From: an uncultured Acetatifactor sp.
Lineage (GTDB): Bacteria; Bacillota; Clostridia; Lachnospirales; Lachnospiraceae
Length of the DNA stretch: 45,386 nt
Direction of reading: 5' to 3'
NCBI GenBank assembly: GCA_944384205.1
Contig: CALWSL010000022.1
Span: 1 to 45,386 of the forward strand
The number at the start of each line of letters is the position of its first letter. Position 1 is the first letter of the stretch. The position numbers and the translations under genes were made by a program. Under the pieces are notes generated by a model. That model saw only the letters and a list, made by a program, of their open reading frames with translations. It made no database searches and had not been told where the DNA came from. Shown in pieces: positions 24,734 to 32,786 of this stretch.

Positions 24734-24791
24734 CGACCAATGGTCGATTCTTCTTTTCATATATAATATCACGATATTCGACCAGCGGTCA
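24734..24791. promoter_or_regulatory. Twin GACC-N3-GGTC palindromes in the divergent promoter region
   Basis: CGACCAATGGTCG (24734-24746) is perfectly palindromic and CGACCAGCGGTCA (24779-24791) nearly so, centres 45 bases apart. On the - strand the second contains a TTGACC -35 with an AT-rich -10 (ATATTA, 17 bases on) lying between the two sites. A TetR repressor bound here would block the SCP2 operon promoter. Confidence 0.75.
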
Positions 24792-24841
24792 ACTGTGGAG
24801 ATAGCACGAAAAATATGTTTATTTTGTTAATATTTTCTCTA

Positions 24842-24870
24842 TTGTTCCTGTTATGCCGATATGATACAAT
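24842..24870 (+). promoter_or_regulatory. Promoter for the tetR-fprA unit
   Basis: TTGTTC (24842-24847) and TACAAT (24865-24870) with 17 bases between, about 80 bases before the TetR start at 24953. Confidence 0.55.
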
Positions 24871-24952
24871 GATTAAATATAAAGTTCTACAATCGGTACA
24901 GCAAAACAACGGTTGTTCCGTAAGGACTGTACCACGAGAAAGGTGGCTCTAT

Positions 24953-25567
24953 ATGCCGGATTTAAAAAAATCAGAGAAAATACTTGACGCATTACAGCAG
25001 CTGCTGGAAGAAAAGAACATACAGCATATATCCGTAAGTGAGATTGCCGGTAAAGCCGGTATCGGAAAGGGCAGCATTTACTATTATTTCCCTTCCAAGG
25101 ATGCCATTGTCGACGCCTTAATCAAACGCAGCTATGAACAGCCGTTACAAACTGCAAAAACTCTGTCCTCACAAACGAATATCTCCTCTTTTACACGGAT
25201 GGCAATGCTGTTTCAGGCATGCCGGAATTCTTCCGCCGTGTTTTTAAAGCAGAAGCACGATTCTTCCACAAGCATTCAGGACCTCGCTTTTCTGCATCAG
25301 AAATATCTGAATTACCTGATTTCGGAACTGAAGCCCGCACTGACGGAAATCATTTCCCAGGGAATTGCCTGCGGCGAAATTCACTTTGACTATCCTGCCG
25401 CACTGGCTGAGATTGCCCTCATTGTCATCGCAGTCAAGCTTGACAATTCTTTGGTGCCTTCTACGCCCGAAGAAATAGAGGATACTTTGAAGGGTCTGAT
25501 TTCCCTTTTGGAAAACGGAACCGGCGTACCTGCCGGAACCCTTGAATATTTGTCACTTATAAAATAA
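24953..25567 (+). CDS. TetR family regulator, divergent from the acyl cluster
   Basis: This encodes 204 residues. The HTH (about 5-52) carries the pattern VSEIAGKAGIGKGSIYYYFPSKDAIVDAL. The C-terminal domain is a variable ligand-binding helical bundle. ATG 24953 has AAAGGTGG about 7 bases upstream. The frame is open upstream to 24815 but that part lacks a ribosome site. Two palindromes in the shared upstream region are the likely operators. Its ligand may be the acyl product or a fatty acid, which is inference. fprA follows after 18 bases. Confidence 0.88.
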   Translation: MPDLKKSEKILDALQQLLEEKNIQHISVSEIAGKAGIGKGSIYYYFPSKDAIVDALIKRSYEQPLQTAKTLSSQTNISSFTRMAMLFQACRNSSAVFLKQKHDSSTSIQDLAFLHQKYLNYLISELKPALTEIISQGIACGEIHFDYPAALAEIALIVIAVKLDNSLVPSTPEEIEDTLKGLISLLENGTGVPAGTLEYLSLIK

Positions 25568-25585
25568 CCGGAAAGGAACGCAGAA

Positions 25586-26770
25586 ATGAAAAATTTTATG
25601 GAAATTTCCAATTCTATCAAATACTTAGGTGTAAACGACCATACGATTGATTTGTTTGAGGGACAGTATCAGGTCCCTAATGGCATGACGTATAATTCCT
25701 ATCTGATTCTGGATGAAAAAATTGCCGTACTCGATACCGTTGACGTGCGCTTTACTGAAGAATGGCTGCAAAATCTGAAATCCGCTTTAGGTTCCCGTCA
25801 GCCTGACTATCTGATTGTACAGCATATGGAACCGGATCATTCAGCAGGCATTACTGTTTTTGCGGAAACCTATCCCGATGCCGCCATCATCGCTTCCGCG
25901 CCCGCCTTTACCATGATGAAGCAGTTTTTAGGTACAGACTTTTCCCACAGACGAATGATAATCAAGGAGGGAGATGCGCTCTGCCTCGGCAAACACTCCC
26001 TGAGCTTCCTCTCTGCACCAATGGTTCATTGGCCTGAGGTCATCGTCACGTATGACAGCTATGAGAAAATACTTTTCTCTGCGGACGCTTTCGGAAAATT
26101 CGGCGCTCTCGATGTGGAGGAGGACTGGGCAGACGAAGCCCGCCGCTATTATATCGGTATTGTAGGAAAATATGGAATGCAGGTACAGAACCTTTTAAAA
26201 AAGGCGGCAACAGTCAACATACAGACAATTTGTCCGCTTCACGGTCCCGTCCTGAACGAAAATTTGGAATACTATTTACATCTCTATGATATCTGGTCTT
26301 CCTATGCCGTGGAAACCGGGGGTGTATTGATTGCTTACACATCCATTTACGGTCATACGAAGGAAGCCGTGCTGCTTCTTGCGGACAAGCTCCGTGAAAT
26401 GGGCTGCCCTGCGGTGACGGTTGCCGACCTTGCAAGAGAGGATATGGCAAAATGTGTGGGAGATGCGTTCCGCTATGGCAAGCTGGTGCTTGCAACCCCG
26501 ACCTATAATGGGGGGATTTTCCCGTTTATGAGAGAGTTCCTTCAGCAGCTCACCGAACGGAATTTCCAAAACAGGACTGTCGCCTTCATCGAAAACGGCA
26601 GTTGGGCGCTGACTGCGGCAAAAACCATGAAGTCCGTGCTGGAACCCTGTAAGAATCTTACTTTTGCCGAAAACGAGGTACACATAAAATCTGCATTAAA
26701 CGAAGAAAGCCTTGCCCAGCTTGATGCACTGGCTATCGAGCTTTGTAAGGACTATTCTTCCAAGGCATAA
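25586..26770 (+). CDS. fprA: Flavodiiron protein (FprA family A-type flavoprotein)
   Basis: This encodes 394 residues. The metallo-beta-lactamase domain has QHMEPDHSAG with His80, Glu82 and Asp84, His148, Asp167 and CPLHGP near residue 226, the diiron ligands. The flavodoxin domain (about 250-390) holds the FMN loop YTSIYGHTKEA and ATPTYNGGIFP. Such proteins reduce O2 or NO to harmless products in anaerobes. AAAGGA precedes the ATG. It shares a transcript with the TetR gene and ends in a strong terminator. Confidence 0.94.
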   Translation: MKNFMEISNSIKYLGVNDHTIDLFEGQYQVPNGMTYNSYLILDEKIAVLDTVDVRFTEEWLQNLKSALGSRQPDYLIVQHMEPDHSAGITVFAETYPDAAIIASAPAFTMMKQFLGTDFSHRRMIIKEGDALCLGKHSLSFLSAPMVHWPEVIVTYDSYEKILFSADAFGKFGALDVEEDWADEARRYYIGIVGKYGMQVQNLLKKAATVNIQTICPLHGPVLNENLEYYLHLYDIWSSYAVETGGVLIAYTSIYGHTKEAVLLLADKLREMGCPAVTVADLAREDMAKCVGDAFRYGKLVLATPTYNGGIFPFMREFLQQLTERNFQNRTVAFIENGSWALTAAKTMKSVLEPCKNLTFAENEVHIKSALNEESLAQLDALAIELCKDYSSKA

Positions 26771-26792
26771 ACAGACTTTTGCGGATTACAAA

Positions 26793-26828
26793 AACAGCCG
26801 TTGTCCTAATGGGCACCGGCTGTTTTTT
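26793..26828 (+). terminator. Bidirectional terminator between fprA and the SPFH gene
   Basis: AACAGCCG (26793-26800) pairs with CGGCTGTT (26817-26824), followed by TTTTTT on + and a T run on the - strand as well. It separates two convergent genes. Confidence 0.88.
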
Positions 26829-26854
26829 GCAAATTATACATTTTATTTTCTATT

Positions 26855-27766
26855 TTATTTTGCGGTTTCCTTCCATGCGCTTGCAAGGCTTGCGATACCC
26901 TGCAGCTCTGCCGGAAGAAGAATCGTGGTTGCCTGACCGTCAGCAACCTTCTCAAATGCTTCCAGACTCTTAATCTTAAGCACCGCCTCATCAGCTCCTG
27001 CTTCTTTCAGCATACGGATACCGTCCGCATTTGCCTGCTGAACCTTCAAGATGGCTTCTGCCTCACCTTCCGCCTCGCGGATCATCTTTTCCTTTTCCGC
27101 TTCTGCACGCAGGATTGCTGCCTGTTTATCCGCCTCAGCACGTAAGATAGCGGATTCCTTTGCACCTTCCGCCTCCAGAATCTTAGCTTTCTTCTCACCC
27201 TCTGCACGCGTTACAGCCTCACGTCTTTCACGCTCCGCCTTCATCTGCTTCTCCATTGCATTCTGAATCTCCGCAGGAGGAATGATGTTTTTCAGCTCAA
27301 CACGGTTTACCTTGATACCCCAGGGATCGGTAGCCAAATCCAGAGCTGCTCTCATCTGGGTATTAATGGTTTCACGGGATGTAAGCGTCTGATCCAGCTC
27401 CAAATCACCAATGATATTACGGAGAGTAGTCGCTGTCAGATTCTCAATCGCCATCATGGGATTCTCAACACCGTACGTAAACAGCTTGGGATCCGTAATC
27501 TGATAGAATACAACGGTATCAATTCTCATAGTAACGTTGTCCTTGGTGATTACAGGCTGAGGAGGGAAATCAGCAACCTGTTCCTTCAGATTCACCTTTC
27601 TTGCAACCTTGTCAATGATAGGCATTTTCAAATGAAAGCCTACCGACCATGTTGCCTGATAAGCGCCGAGACGCTCAAGGACATACGCCTGCGCCTGAGG
27701 CACAATCTTGATACAGGATATAATAATCCATAAAATCAAAATAACTGCAATAATTAAAAATGGCAT
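26855..27766 (-). CDS. SPFH/Band 7 domain membrane protein (stomatin/QmcA-like)
   Basis: This encodes 303 residues. An N-terminal membrane helix (about 3-20) leads to the SPFH domain, with VPQAQAYVLERLGAYQ and RNIIGDLELDQTLTSRE. A long Ala/Glu/Lys coiled coil with repeated AEGE, AEADKQAAILRAEAEKE elements follows (about 180-245), and a Gly/Leu-rich end. Proteins like this form membrane microdomain rings. The upstream NfeD gene is its usual partner. ATG 27766 has GAGGTGGAGG directly upstream. A start at 27802 is less likely. Confidence 0.92.
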   Translation of the reverse strand: MPFLIIAVILILWIIISCIKIVPQAQAYVLERLGAYQATWSVGFHLKMPIIDKVARKVNLKEQVADFPPQPVITKDNVTMRIDTVVFYQITDPKLFTYGVENPMMAIENLTATTLRNIIGDLELDQTLTSRETINTQMRAALDLATDPWGIKVNRVELKNIIPPAEIQNAMEKQMKAERERREAVTRAEGEKKAKILEAEGAKESAILRAEADKQAAILRAEAEKEKMIREAEGEAEAILKVQQANADGIRMLKEAGADEAVLKIKSLEAFEKVADGQATTILLPAELQGIASLASAWKETAK

Positions 27767-27871
27767 CCTCCACCTCTTTCTGTGCTGCGGCATCGGCAGC
27801 ACTCGCTTTCTTGTTTTTGACGCGCCCTTCCTTTGCGGCGCTCTTTTATAAATAAATCCCTGCTGCGGGAC

Positions 27872-28372
27872 TTATTCCTCCTCAGGTTCTATTGACACTG
27901 CTGGTTGTTTCACAGCTTTCTGTTCGCCATTAATTTCCACATTCTCCTCTACCATCAGCTTTACGCCGCTGATAGCCACAATGTTTACCACGCAGCCCAC
28001 CGGAAGCTTAATGCTTTCGTCCATGCTTCTTGCGCTCCATTCCTGCCCGTTTACGACAACCTGACCGATTCCCTGCAGATTGTCAATCTCGCCGGTAACG
28101 ATTGCCTGCTGCCCTACAAGGCTTTCCACATTGGTCTTTACCCGGTCCCTGTTAAAATATTTAACCGCAATTGGTCTGGTAAAAAACAAAAGCACCAGTG
28201 ACACGACGAAAAATAAAAGTATCTGAACCACCAACGGGGCGTTAAATGCCGCTGCAATCAAAGCTGCCAGCGCGCCTCCGGCAAACCAGATAGACGTCAG
28301 TCCCAGAGTCGCCACCTCTACACCGATGGAAAGTATTATCACAATCAGCCAGAAAATCATCATTTCACCCAT
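27872..28372 (-). CDS. NfeD-like membrane protein
   Basis: This encodes 166 residues. Three hydrophobic segments occur in the first ~70 residues, followed by a soluble OB-fold (about 85-145) with SLVGQQAIVTGEIDNL and GQVVVNGQEWSARS, the NfeD C-terminal pattern. It works with SPFH proteins in membrane domain organisation. It is the short form without the N-terminal ClpP-like protease. GAGGGAG precedes the ATG. It is followed by the SPFH gene after about 105 bases. Confidence 0.9.
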   Translation of the reverse strand: MGEMMIFWLIVIILSIGVEVATLGLTSIWFAGGALAALIAAAFNAPLVVQILLFFVVSLVLLFFTRPIAVKYFNRDRVKTNVESLVGQQAIVTGEIDNLQGIGQVVVNGQEWSARSMDESIKLPVGCVVNIVAISGVKLMVEENVEINGEQKAVKQPAVSIEPEEE

Positions 28373-28521
28373 ATAATCTCTCCCTCTTGCTTCTCCAATA
28401 ACTATTATTGTTACCTCTCAGTTTTATTTTATTTTTAACTGTAAAATAAGTTTACTACAAAATGAGATATGGGGCAATGATTTTATATGCACGATAGGAA
28501 ATTTATCGTGCTGCACTGCAG

Positions 28522-28556
28522 AAAAAAGCAGCACCGCCTCTGCGATACTGCTTTTT
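28522..28556 (-). terminator. Terminator after the cell wall hydrolase gene
   Basis: AAAAAGCAG (28523-28531) pairs exactly with CTGCTTTTT (28548-28556). The - strand reads into TTTTTT after the stem. An inner CGC/GCG pairing fills the loop. Confidence 0.75.
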
Positions 28557-28574
28557 GCAATCTTCTTTCGGATT

Positions 28575-29648
28575 TTAGTAGAATACATGGTTTCCGATTA
28601 CAAGACCGTCTCTGCCGTTATTTCGGCGGAAGTGTGTTAAATCTCCTACATTGGACACGCCGGAAAGAGCCTCTTCTGCTGCCTGGATACAGCTCGAACT
28701 GATTTTTCCCGACTCATATACTCTGTTCAGCTTACCGTTCATAGCCGGAGTAAACTGTCCTGACGCATAAATCACGCCATGAATCGTATCAGGATATGCT
28801 CCGCTTCTCACACGGTTCATAACAACCGCACCGACAGCGAGCTGTCCTTCATAACTTTCTCCACCTGCCTCACACTGAATCAATGCTGCCAACAGCAGTG
28901 TCGTATCCGCATCGGTGGTATACTCGCCATAATTAACGTGACGTTTCGCCTGACGTTCCTCTTCTTCTCTCTGCTTAATTTCTTCCATCGTTTCTCCGGC
29001 GTCAATATTAAAATCCAGAGTAACGAATTCAGAAGAAACATATCCGTCCTTACCCTCGTAGTCGATACATACCCAGCCGTCTTCACTTTTACTTAAAACC
29101 TCTGTGATTTCACCCTGAGGCAGCAGACCGTAAACTTCTGCTTCCGTGCTGGGTTGTGTGCGAACACGCAGGGTTTCCGTGTTGACGACGGCAATCATTT
29201 TGCCTACATCGTTTGCCAATTCCTCGGCTTCCTCATCAAACAGCAGATATTCATCCTTTGCCCATCCGATGACGTTCCCGGATTGTAATTTGGTCCAGCC
29301 GTCCTTTCTCTCAAGAATGGTTCCGCCACAATCCTTATATAACTTTCCGACTTTCTCGGATTCTTCGCTGGCTTCACTTCTCACATTCAGAGCATTTTTT
29401 ACATTTGCCATAACCAATGCAGACTGCTCTTCGTCCTGTGAAAGCGTCAAATTCAGTTCCTTTGCCGTAGCATTGATAATCTCAGCCGTGTCCGCCGTGC
29501 CGGGATTCAGGATGGCTGCCACGCCGCCATTTAATTCATCCAGGTAATTCTTGCTGCCAGCTTGTACGGTAATGCCTGACTGCACTGCCACTGATAAGGA
29601 AACTATCAGTCCGGTAAGTGCGACAAGCATGCCCTTGCTTCTTGCCAT
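28575..29648 (-). CDS. Secreted cell wall hydrolase with two SH3b domains and a SleB-like domain
   Basis: This encodes 357 residues. A signal peptide (about 1-30) is followed by two SH3b domains (about 78-135, NALNVRSEAS, and about 150-210, ETLRVRTQPS). A charged coil (about 218-237) leads to a hydrolase_2 domain (about 245-357), with ALIQCEAGGESYEGQLAVGAVVMNRV. This fold, as in SleB and CwlJ, cleaves peptidoglycan and has the catalytic Glu in QCEAGGE. GGAGGT precedes ATG 29648. It could act in spore germination or vegetative wall growth. A WalR-like site upstream favours the second. Confidence 0.9.
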   Translation of the reverse strand: MARSKGMLVALTGLIVSLSVAVQSGITVQAGSKNYLDELNGGVAAILNPGTADTAEIINATAKELNLTLSQDEEQSALVMANVKNALNVRSEASEESEKVGKLYKDCGGTILERKDGWTKLQSGNVIGWAKDEYLLFDEEAEELANDVGKMIAVVNTETLRVRTQPSTEAEVYGLLPQGEITEVLSKSEDGWVCIDYEGKDGYVSSEFVTLDFNIDAGETMEEIKQREEEERQAKRHVNYGEYTTDADTTLLLAALIQCEAGGESYEGQLAVGAVVMNRVRSGAYPDTIHGVIYASGQFTPAMNGKLNRVYESGKISSSCIQAAEEALSGVSNVGDLTHFRRNNGRDGLVIGNHVFY

Positions 29649-29714
29649 GTTGTTTACCTCCAAACAAATTCTTACAATTTCCATAATAAATTGTATCACT
29701 TTTTTAACTAATTT

Positions 29715-29731
29715 ATTACGATTTTGTTACA
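29715..29731 (-). promoter_or_regulatory. WalR-like box upstream of the cell wall hydrolase
   Basis: On the - strand the site reads TGTAACAAAATCGTAAT, matching the WalR pattern TGTWAH-N5-TGTWAH with one mismatch. A TACAAT box (29690-29695) lies 20 bases downstream with a poor -35, as expected for an activated promoter. Another promoter lies upstream at 29747-29775. Confidence 0.4.
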
Positions 29732-29746
29732 TTTGTTACGCAAGAT

Positions 29747-29775
29747 ATCATAGCAGAAGCTCTTATTTTTGTCAA
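29747..29775 (-). promoter_or_regulatory. Near-consensus promoter upstream of the cell wall hydrolase
   Basis: On the - strand TTGACA (29770-29775) and TATGAT (29747-29752) are 17 bases apart. The leader to ATG 29648 would be about 90 bases. The rest of 29649-29929 is AT-rich without ORF or clear proC terminator. Confidence 0.8.
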
Positions 29776-29929
29776 GTTTTGCCGGTATTACTTTTTTACA
29801 CTTTTTTATATTCTGTTTTAAAAATACTAAAATCCTTTATTTTCAGCGTTTTTTAGACTTTTTTATGTTTTTTAAATCAAATTCACTTAAAATTAAATCC
29901 AGAATTCCGTGTTTATATTTTCGGTTTTT

Positions 29930-30727
29930 CTACATATTTTTGGACTTTTCTATACAGGCTTCCATGGCGTCCATTACGGCAGCTCTGAAGCCCTTTTCTT
30001 CGAGGACTTTTACGGCGTCAATCGTAGTTCCGCCGGGAGAGCATACCATGTCCTTTAATTCACCCGGATGCTTCCCGGTTTCCAGTACCATTTTGGCGCT
30101 TCCCAATACTGCCTGCGCCGCGAACTGATATGCCTGCGCCCTGGGCATCCCTGCCGCCACAGCCTCATCCGCCATCGCCTCAATAAACAAGAACACATAC
30201 GCGGGGGAACTGCCGCTGACGCCTACTACCACGTCCATCAGGCGCTCCGGTACGACACTTGCCACGCCGAAAGAACGCAGCAGGGCAAGCACCTGCTCCA
30301 GCTCGCTCTCCGTTACATTTTTTCCTGCGGAAACACCGGTACAGCCCTCCAGCACCAACGCAGGAGTATTCGGCATACAGCGGATAATTTTGAACTCCTC
30401 TTTGCCAAACGCAGAATAGAAGTAATCCAGCGTTCTTCCCGCCGCAATGCTGACAATCAGGGTTTCCGGTCTTACTGCATCCCTGATTTCCGCAATCACC
30501 TCATCAATAAAAATGGGTTTTACGGCAAGAAAAAGGATATCTGCTTCCCCTGCCGCCTTTTCGTTGCTTTCTGCAATTCTGATATGAAGGTTGGACTTTA
30601 TTTTCTGTCTTGCCGCGTCCAGCTTATCAAATCCGACGATATCCTCCGGCTGTGCCATCCCCTTCTGTAACATACCGCCTATCATGGCTGTTGCCATATT
30701 TCCAAGTCCGATAAATCCGATTTTCAT
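29930..30727 (-). CDS. proC: Pyrroline-5-carboxylate reductase
   Basis: This encodes 265 residues of standard length. The NAD(P) Rossmann motif GFIGLGNMATAMIGG is at the start. LAVKP, RCMPNTPALV and the C-terminal signature region around VVGVSGSSPAYVFLFIEA and SPGGTTIDAVKVLE are present. It catalyses the last step of proline synthesis. AGGAAAG precedes the ATG. It stands alone, between a methyltransferase gene and the cell wall hydrolase. Confidence 0.96.
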   Translation of the reverse strand: MKIGFIGLGNMATAMIGGMLQKGMAQPEDIVGFDKLDAARQKIKSNLHIRIAESNEKAAGEADILFLAVKPIFIDEVIAEIRDAVRPETLIVSIAAGRTLDYFYSAFGKEEFKIIRCMPNTPALVLEGCTGVSAGKNVTESELEQVLALLRSFGVASVVPERLMDVVVGVSGSSPAYVFLFIEAMADEAVAAGMPRAQAYQFAAQAVLGSAKMVLETGKHPGELKDMVCSPGGTTIDAVKVLEEKGFRAAVMDAMEACIEKSKNM

Positions 30728-30792
30728 AAATTTTCTTTCCTTTCTGTGACCTATTTTTTATCCTTATATATGTAACAGTTTTCTGCTCATTT

Positions 30793-31632
30793 TTATTTTA
30801 CATTCCTCTGCCGATGGGCTTCATACATCAGAAGGGATGCGGCGATTGCGGCATTTAACGATTCCACGTTTCCTTCCATCGGAATTTTCAAATATTTTTC
30901 TGCCATATCAGCCGTTTCTTTTCGCAGTCCGTTTCCCTCGTTTCCAATCAGAAAAGCCGTCGGCGCACGGAAAGAAAAATCATCATAATAATTGTCTCCC
31001 TCCAAGTGGGCAGCATAGGTGTGAATACCGTGTTTATGCAGTATTTTCAAGGTTTCAGCTATATCTCCCACATAGAGAAAAGGAACACGGTAAATGGAGC
31101 CCATGGTAGCACGGATAGTCTTCGGATTAAAAATATCCACCGTCTGTTCCGTCATAATAACACCTGTTACCCCCGCTCCTTCCCCTGTCCTGATTATGGT
31201 ACCCAGATTTCCGGGGTCCTGTAGGTTTTCAATCACTACAAACAGCGGATTTGGTCTGCAAATCAACTCTTCTAAACTGTATTCCGGCTGGCGGAGTACC
31301 GTTAAGATTCCCTGTGGGGTCTGCGTATCCGATATTTTTCGGAAAAGCTCCCCGGATACCTCCTCATACCCCGTCCTCTCCAATTTCTGCTGCAAAGCAT
31401 CCGGCTCCTGATTTGCTTCTCCCGAAATATGCGTTTTCCCCGCAGAATCCTTATGAAAAATTTTCCGTGCGGCATCCTCGGAAAGATATACCTCGAGGAT
31501 CTGTTCTTCGGGAGCCTCCTCATACATTTTGAAGCCTTCCACCAGATATACTTTATCTTTTTTCCGTTCCCTTGCCTTGGACTGCCACTGAACAACCTGT
31601 TTGATTCTGGCATTTGCAGCGCTTGTTATCAT
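30793..31632 (-). CDS. TrmH/SpoU family RNA 2'-O-methyltransferase
   Basis: This encodes 279 residues. An N-terminal substrate-binding part (about 1-105) precedes the SPOUT knot, with motif 1 ENLQDPGNLGTIIRTGEGAG, motif 2 LIGNEGNGL and motif 3 IPMEGNVESLNAAIAASLLMYEAHRQR. It methylates a ribose in rRNA or tRNA using S-adenosylmethionine. The exact target cannot be read. ATG 31632 has GGAGG 6 bases upstream. The frame is open to 31644. proC lies downstream after about 65 bases. Confidence 0.92.
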   Translation of the reverse strand: MITSAANARIKQVVQWQSKARERKKDKVYLVEGFKMYEEAPEEQILEVYLSEDAARKIFHKDSAGKTHISGEANQEPDALQQKLERTGYEEVSGELFRKISDTQTPQGILTVLRQPEYSLEELICRPNPLFVVIENLQDPGNLGTIIRTGEGAGVTGVIMTEQTVDIFNPKTIRATMGSIYRVPFLYVGDIAETLKILHKHGIHTYAAHLEGDNYYDDFSFRAPTAFLIGNEGNGLRKETADMAEKYLKIPMEGNVESLNAAIAASLLMYEAHRQRNVK

Positions 31633-31656
31633 CTTAACCTCCATTCTGCCCTGCGA

Positions 31657-31697
31657 GAAGAAAAGCGGTTATACCTTCCGTGAAGATATCGCCGCTT
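31657..31697 (-). terminator. Terminator-like hairpin after pfkA
   Basis: AAGCGG (31663-31668) pairs with CCGCTT (31692-31697), with an interrupted inner pairing. On the - strand the stem is followed by TTTTCTTCT. The stem is short, so this is a moderate call. Confidence 0.5.
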
Positions 31698-31739
31698 CGC
31701 TGTTTTTTCTTTTTTAAAATGTTCGGGATAATACTCCGG

Positions 31740-32714
31740 TTAGATAGACAGTAAATGTGCTACCTCATACTGATACTCATTGATGCACTTCTGCATGTTC
31801 AGTGCCTCTTCAATATCAAAATCAACAAACTCACCATGCTGATAGCCTACAACACGGTTCGTCTTGCCTGCAAGCAGAATATCAACCGCCTTTGCACCCA
31901 TGATGGAAGCATAATAGCGATCCTTCGCAGTAGGATTTCCGCCGCGCTGCATATAACCCAAAATGGTTGCACGGGTCTCGATACCGGTTGCTGCCTCGAT
32001 TCTTCTGGCCATAGAGGTGGAATGACCGATACCCTCTGCATTAATAATAATATGATGGCTCTTTCCCTTCTTACGGTTATCAATAATATTGTTGATAATC
32101 CGCTGCTCATCGTAATCATATTTCTCAGGAATCAGAATATCCTCGGCGCCGTTTGCAATACCGCACCAGAGCGCAATATAACCCGCATTACGTCCCATAA
32201 CCTCAATGATACTGCAGCGCTCATGGGAGGAAGAGGTATCCTTTACCTTATCAATCGCTTCCATCGCGGTATTTACTGCGGTATCAAAACCAATGGTATA
32301 TTCGGTACACGCGATGTCAAGGTCAATCGTTCCGGGAAGACCAATCGTGTTGATTCCGTTCTGGGAAAGCTTCTGCGCGCCGCGGTAAGAACCGTCGCCG
32401 CCGATAACAACGATACCGTCGATACCATGCCTGCGGCAGATTTCAGCGCCCAGCTCCTGTCCTTCCTTTGTCTTAAACTCCAGACATCTTGCAGTACCGA
32501 GAATCGTACCGCCTCTTTGTATAATATCGGAAACATCCTTTGCTTCCATATCTATAATCTCTTCGTTCAAAAGACCATGGTAGCCTTTCTTAATACCCTT
32601 TACCTTTAATCCTTTTGCAATGGCTGTACGAACAACCGCACGAATCGCAGCATTCATACCGGGTGCATCTCCACCGCTTGTCAATACACCGATTGTCTTA
32701 ATCTCTTTTGCCAT
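31740..32714 (-). CDS. pfkA: ATP-dependent 6-phosphofructokinase
   Basis: This encodes 324 residues, the short bacterial form. It has GVLTSGGDAPGMNAAIR, then IGGDGSYRGA with the Gly that marks ATP rather than PPi use, the catalytic PGTIDLDI and VMGRNAGYIA. The usual TIDNDI is TIDLDI here. Both catalytic Asp residues are kept. It phosphorylates fructose 6-phosphate in glycolysis. AGGAGGT precedes ATG 32714. It lies 72 bases behind dnaE, a pairing common in Clostridia. Confidence 0.96.
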   Translation of the reverse strand: MAKEIKTIGVLTSGGDAPGMNAAIRAVVRTAIAKGLKVKGIKKGYHGLLNEEIIDMEAKDVSDIIQRGGTILGTARCLEFKTKEGQELGAEICRRHGIDGIVVIGGDGSYRGAQKLSQNGINTIGLPGTIDLDIACTEYTIGFDTAVNTAMEAIDKVKDTSSSHERCSIIEVMGRNAGYIALWCGIANGAEDILIPEKYDYDEQRIINNIIDNRKKGKSHHIIINAEGIGHSTSMARRIEAATGIETRATILGYMQRGGNPTAKDRYYASIMGAKAVDILLAGKTNRVVGYQHGEFVDFDIEEALNMQKCINEYQYEVAHLLSI

Positions 32715-32786
32715 GATGTTACCTCCTACAGCAATCATATAATGCTCGTTCCTCTATTCTTAATCGTAATTCTTCAACTACCTATT

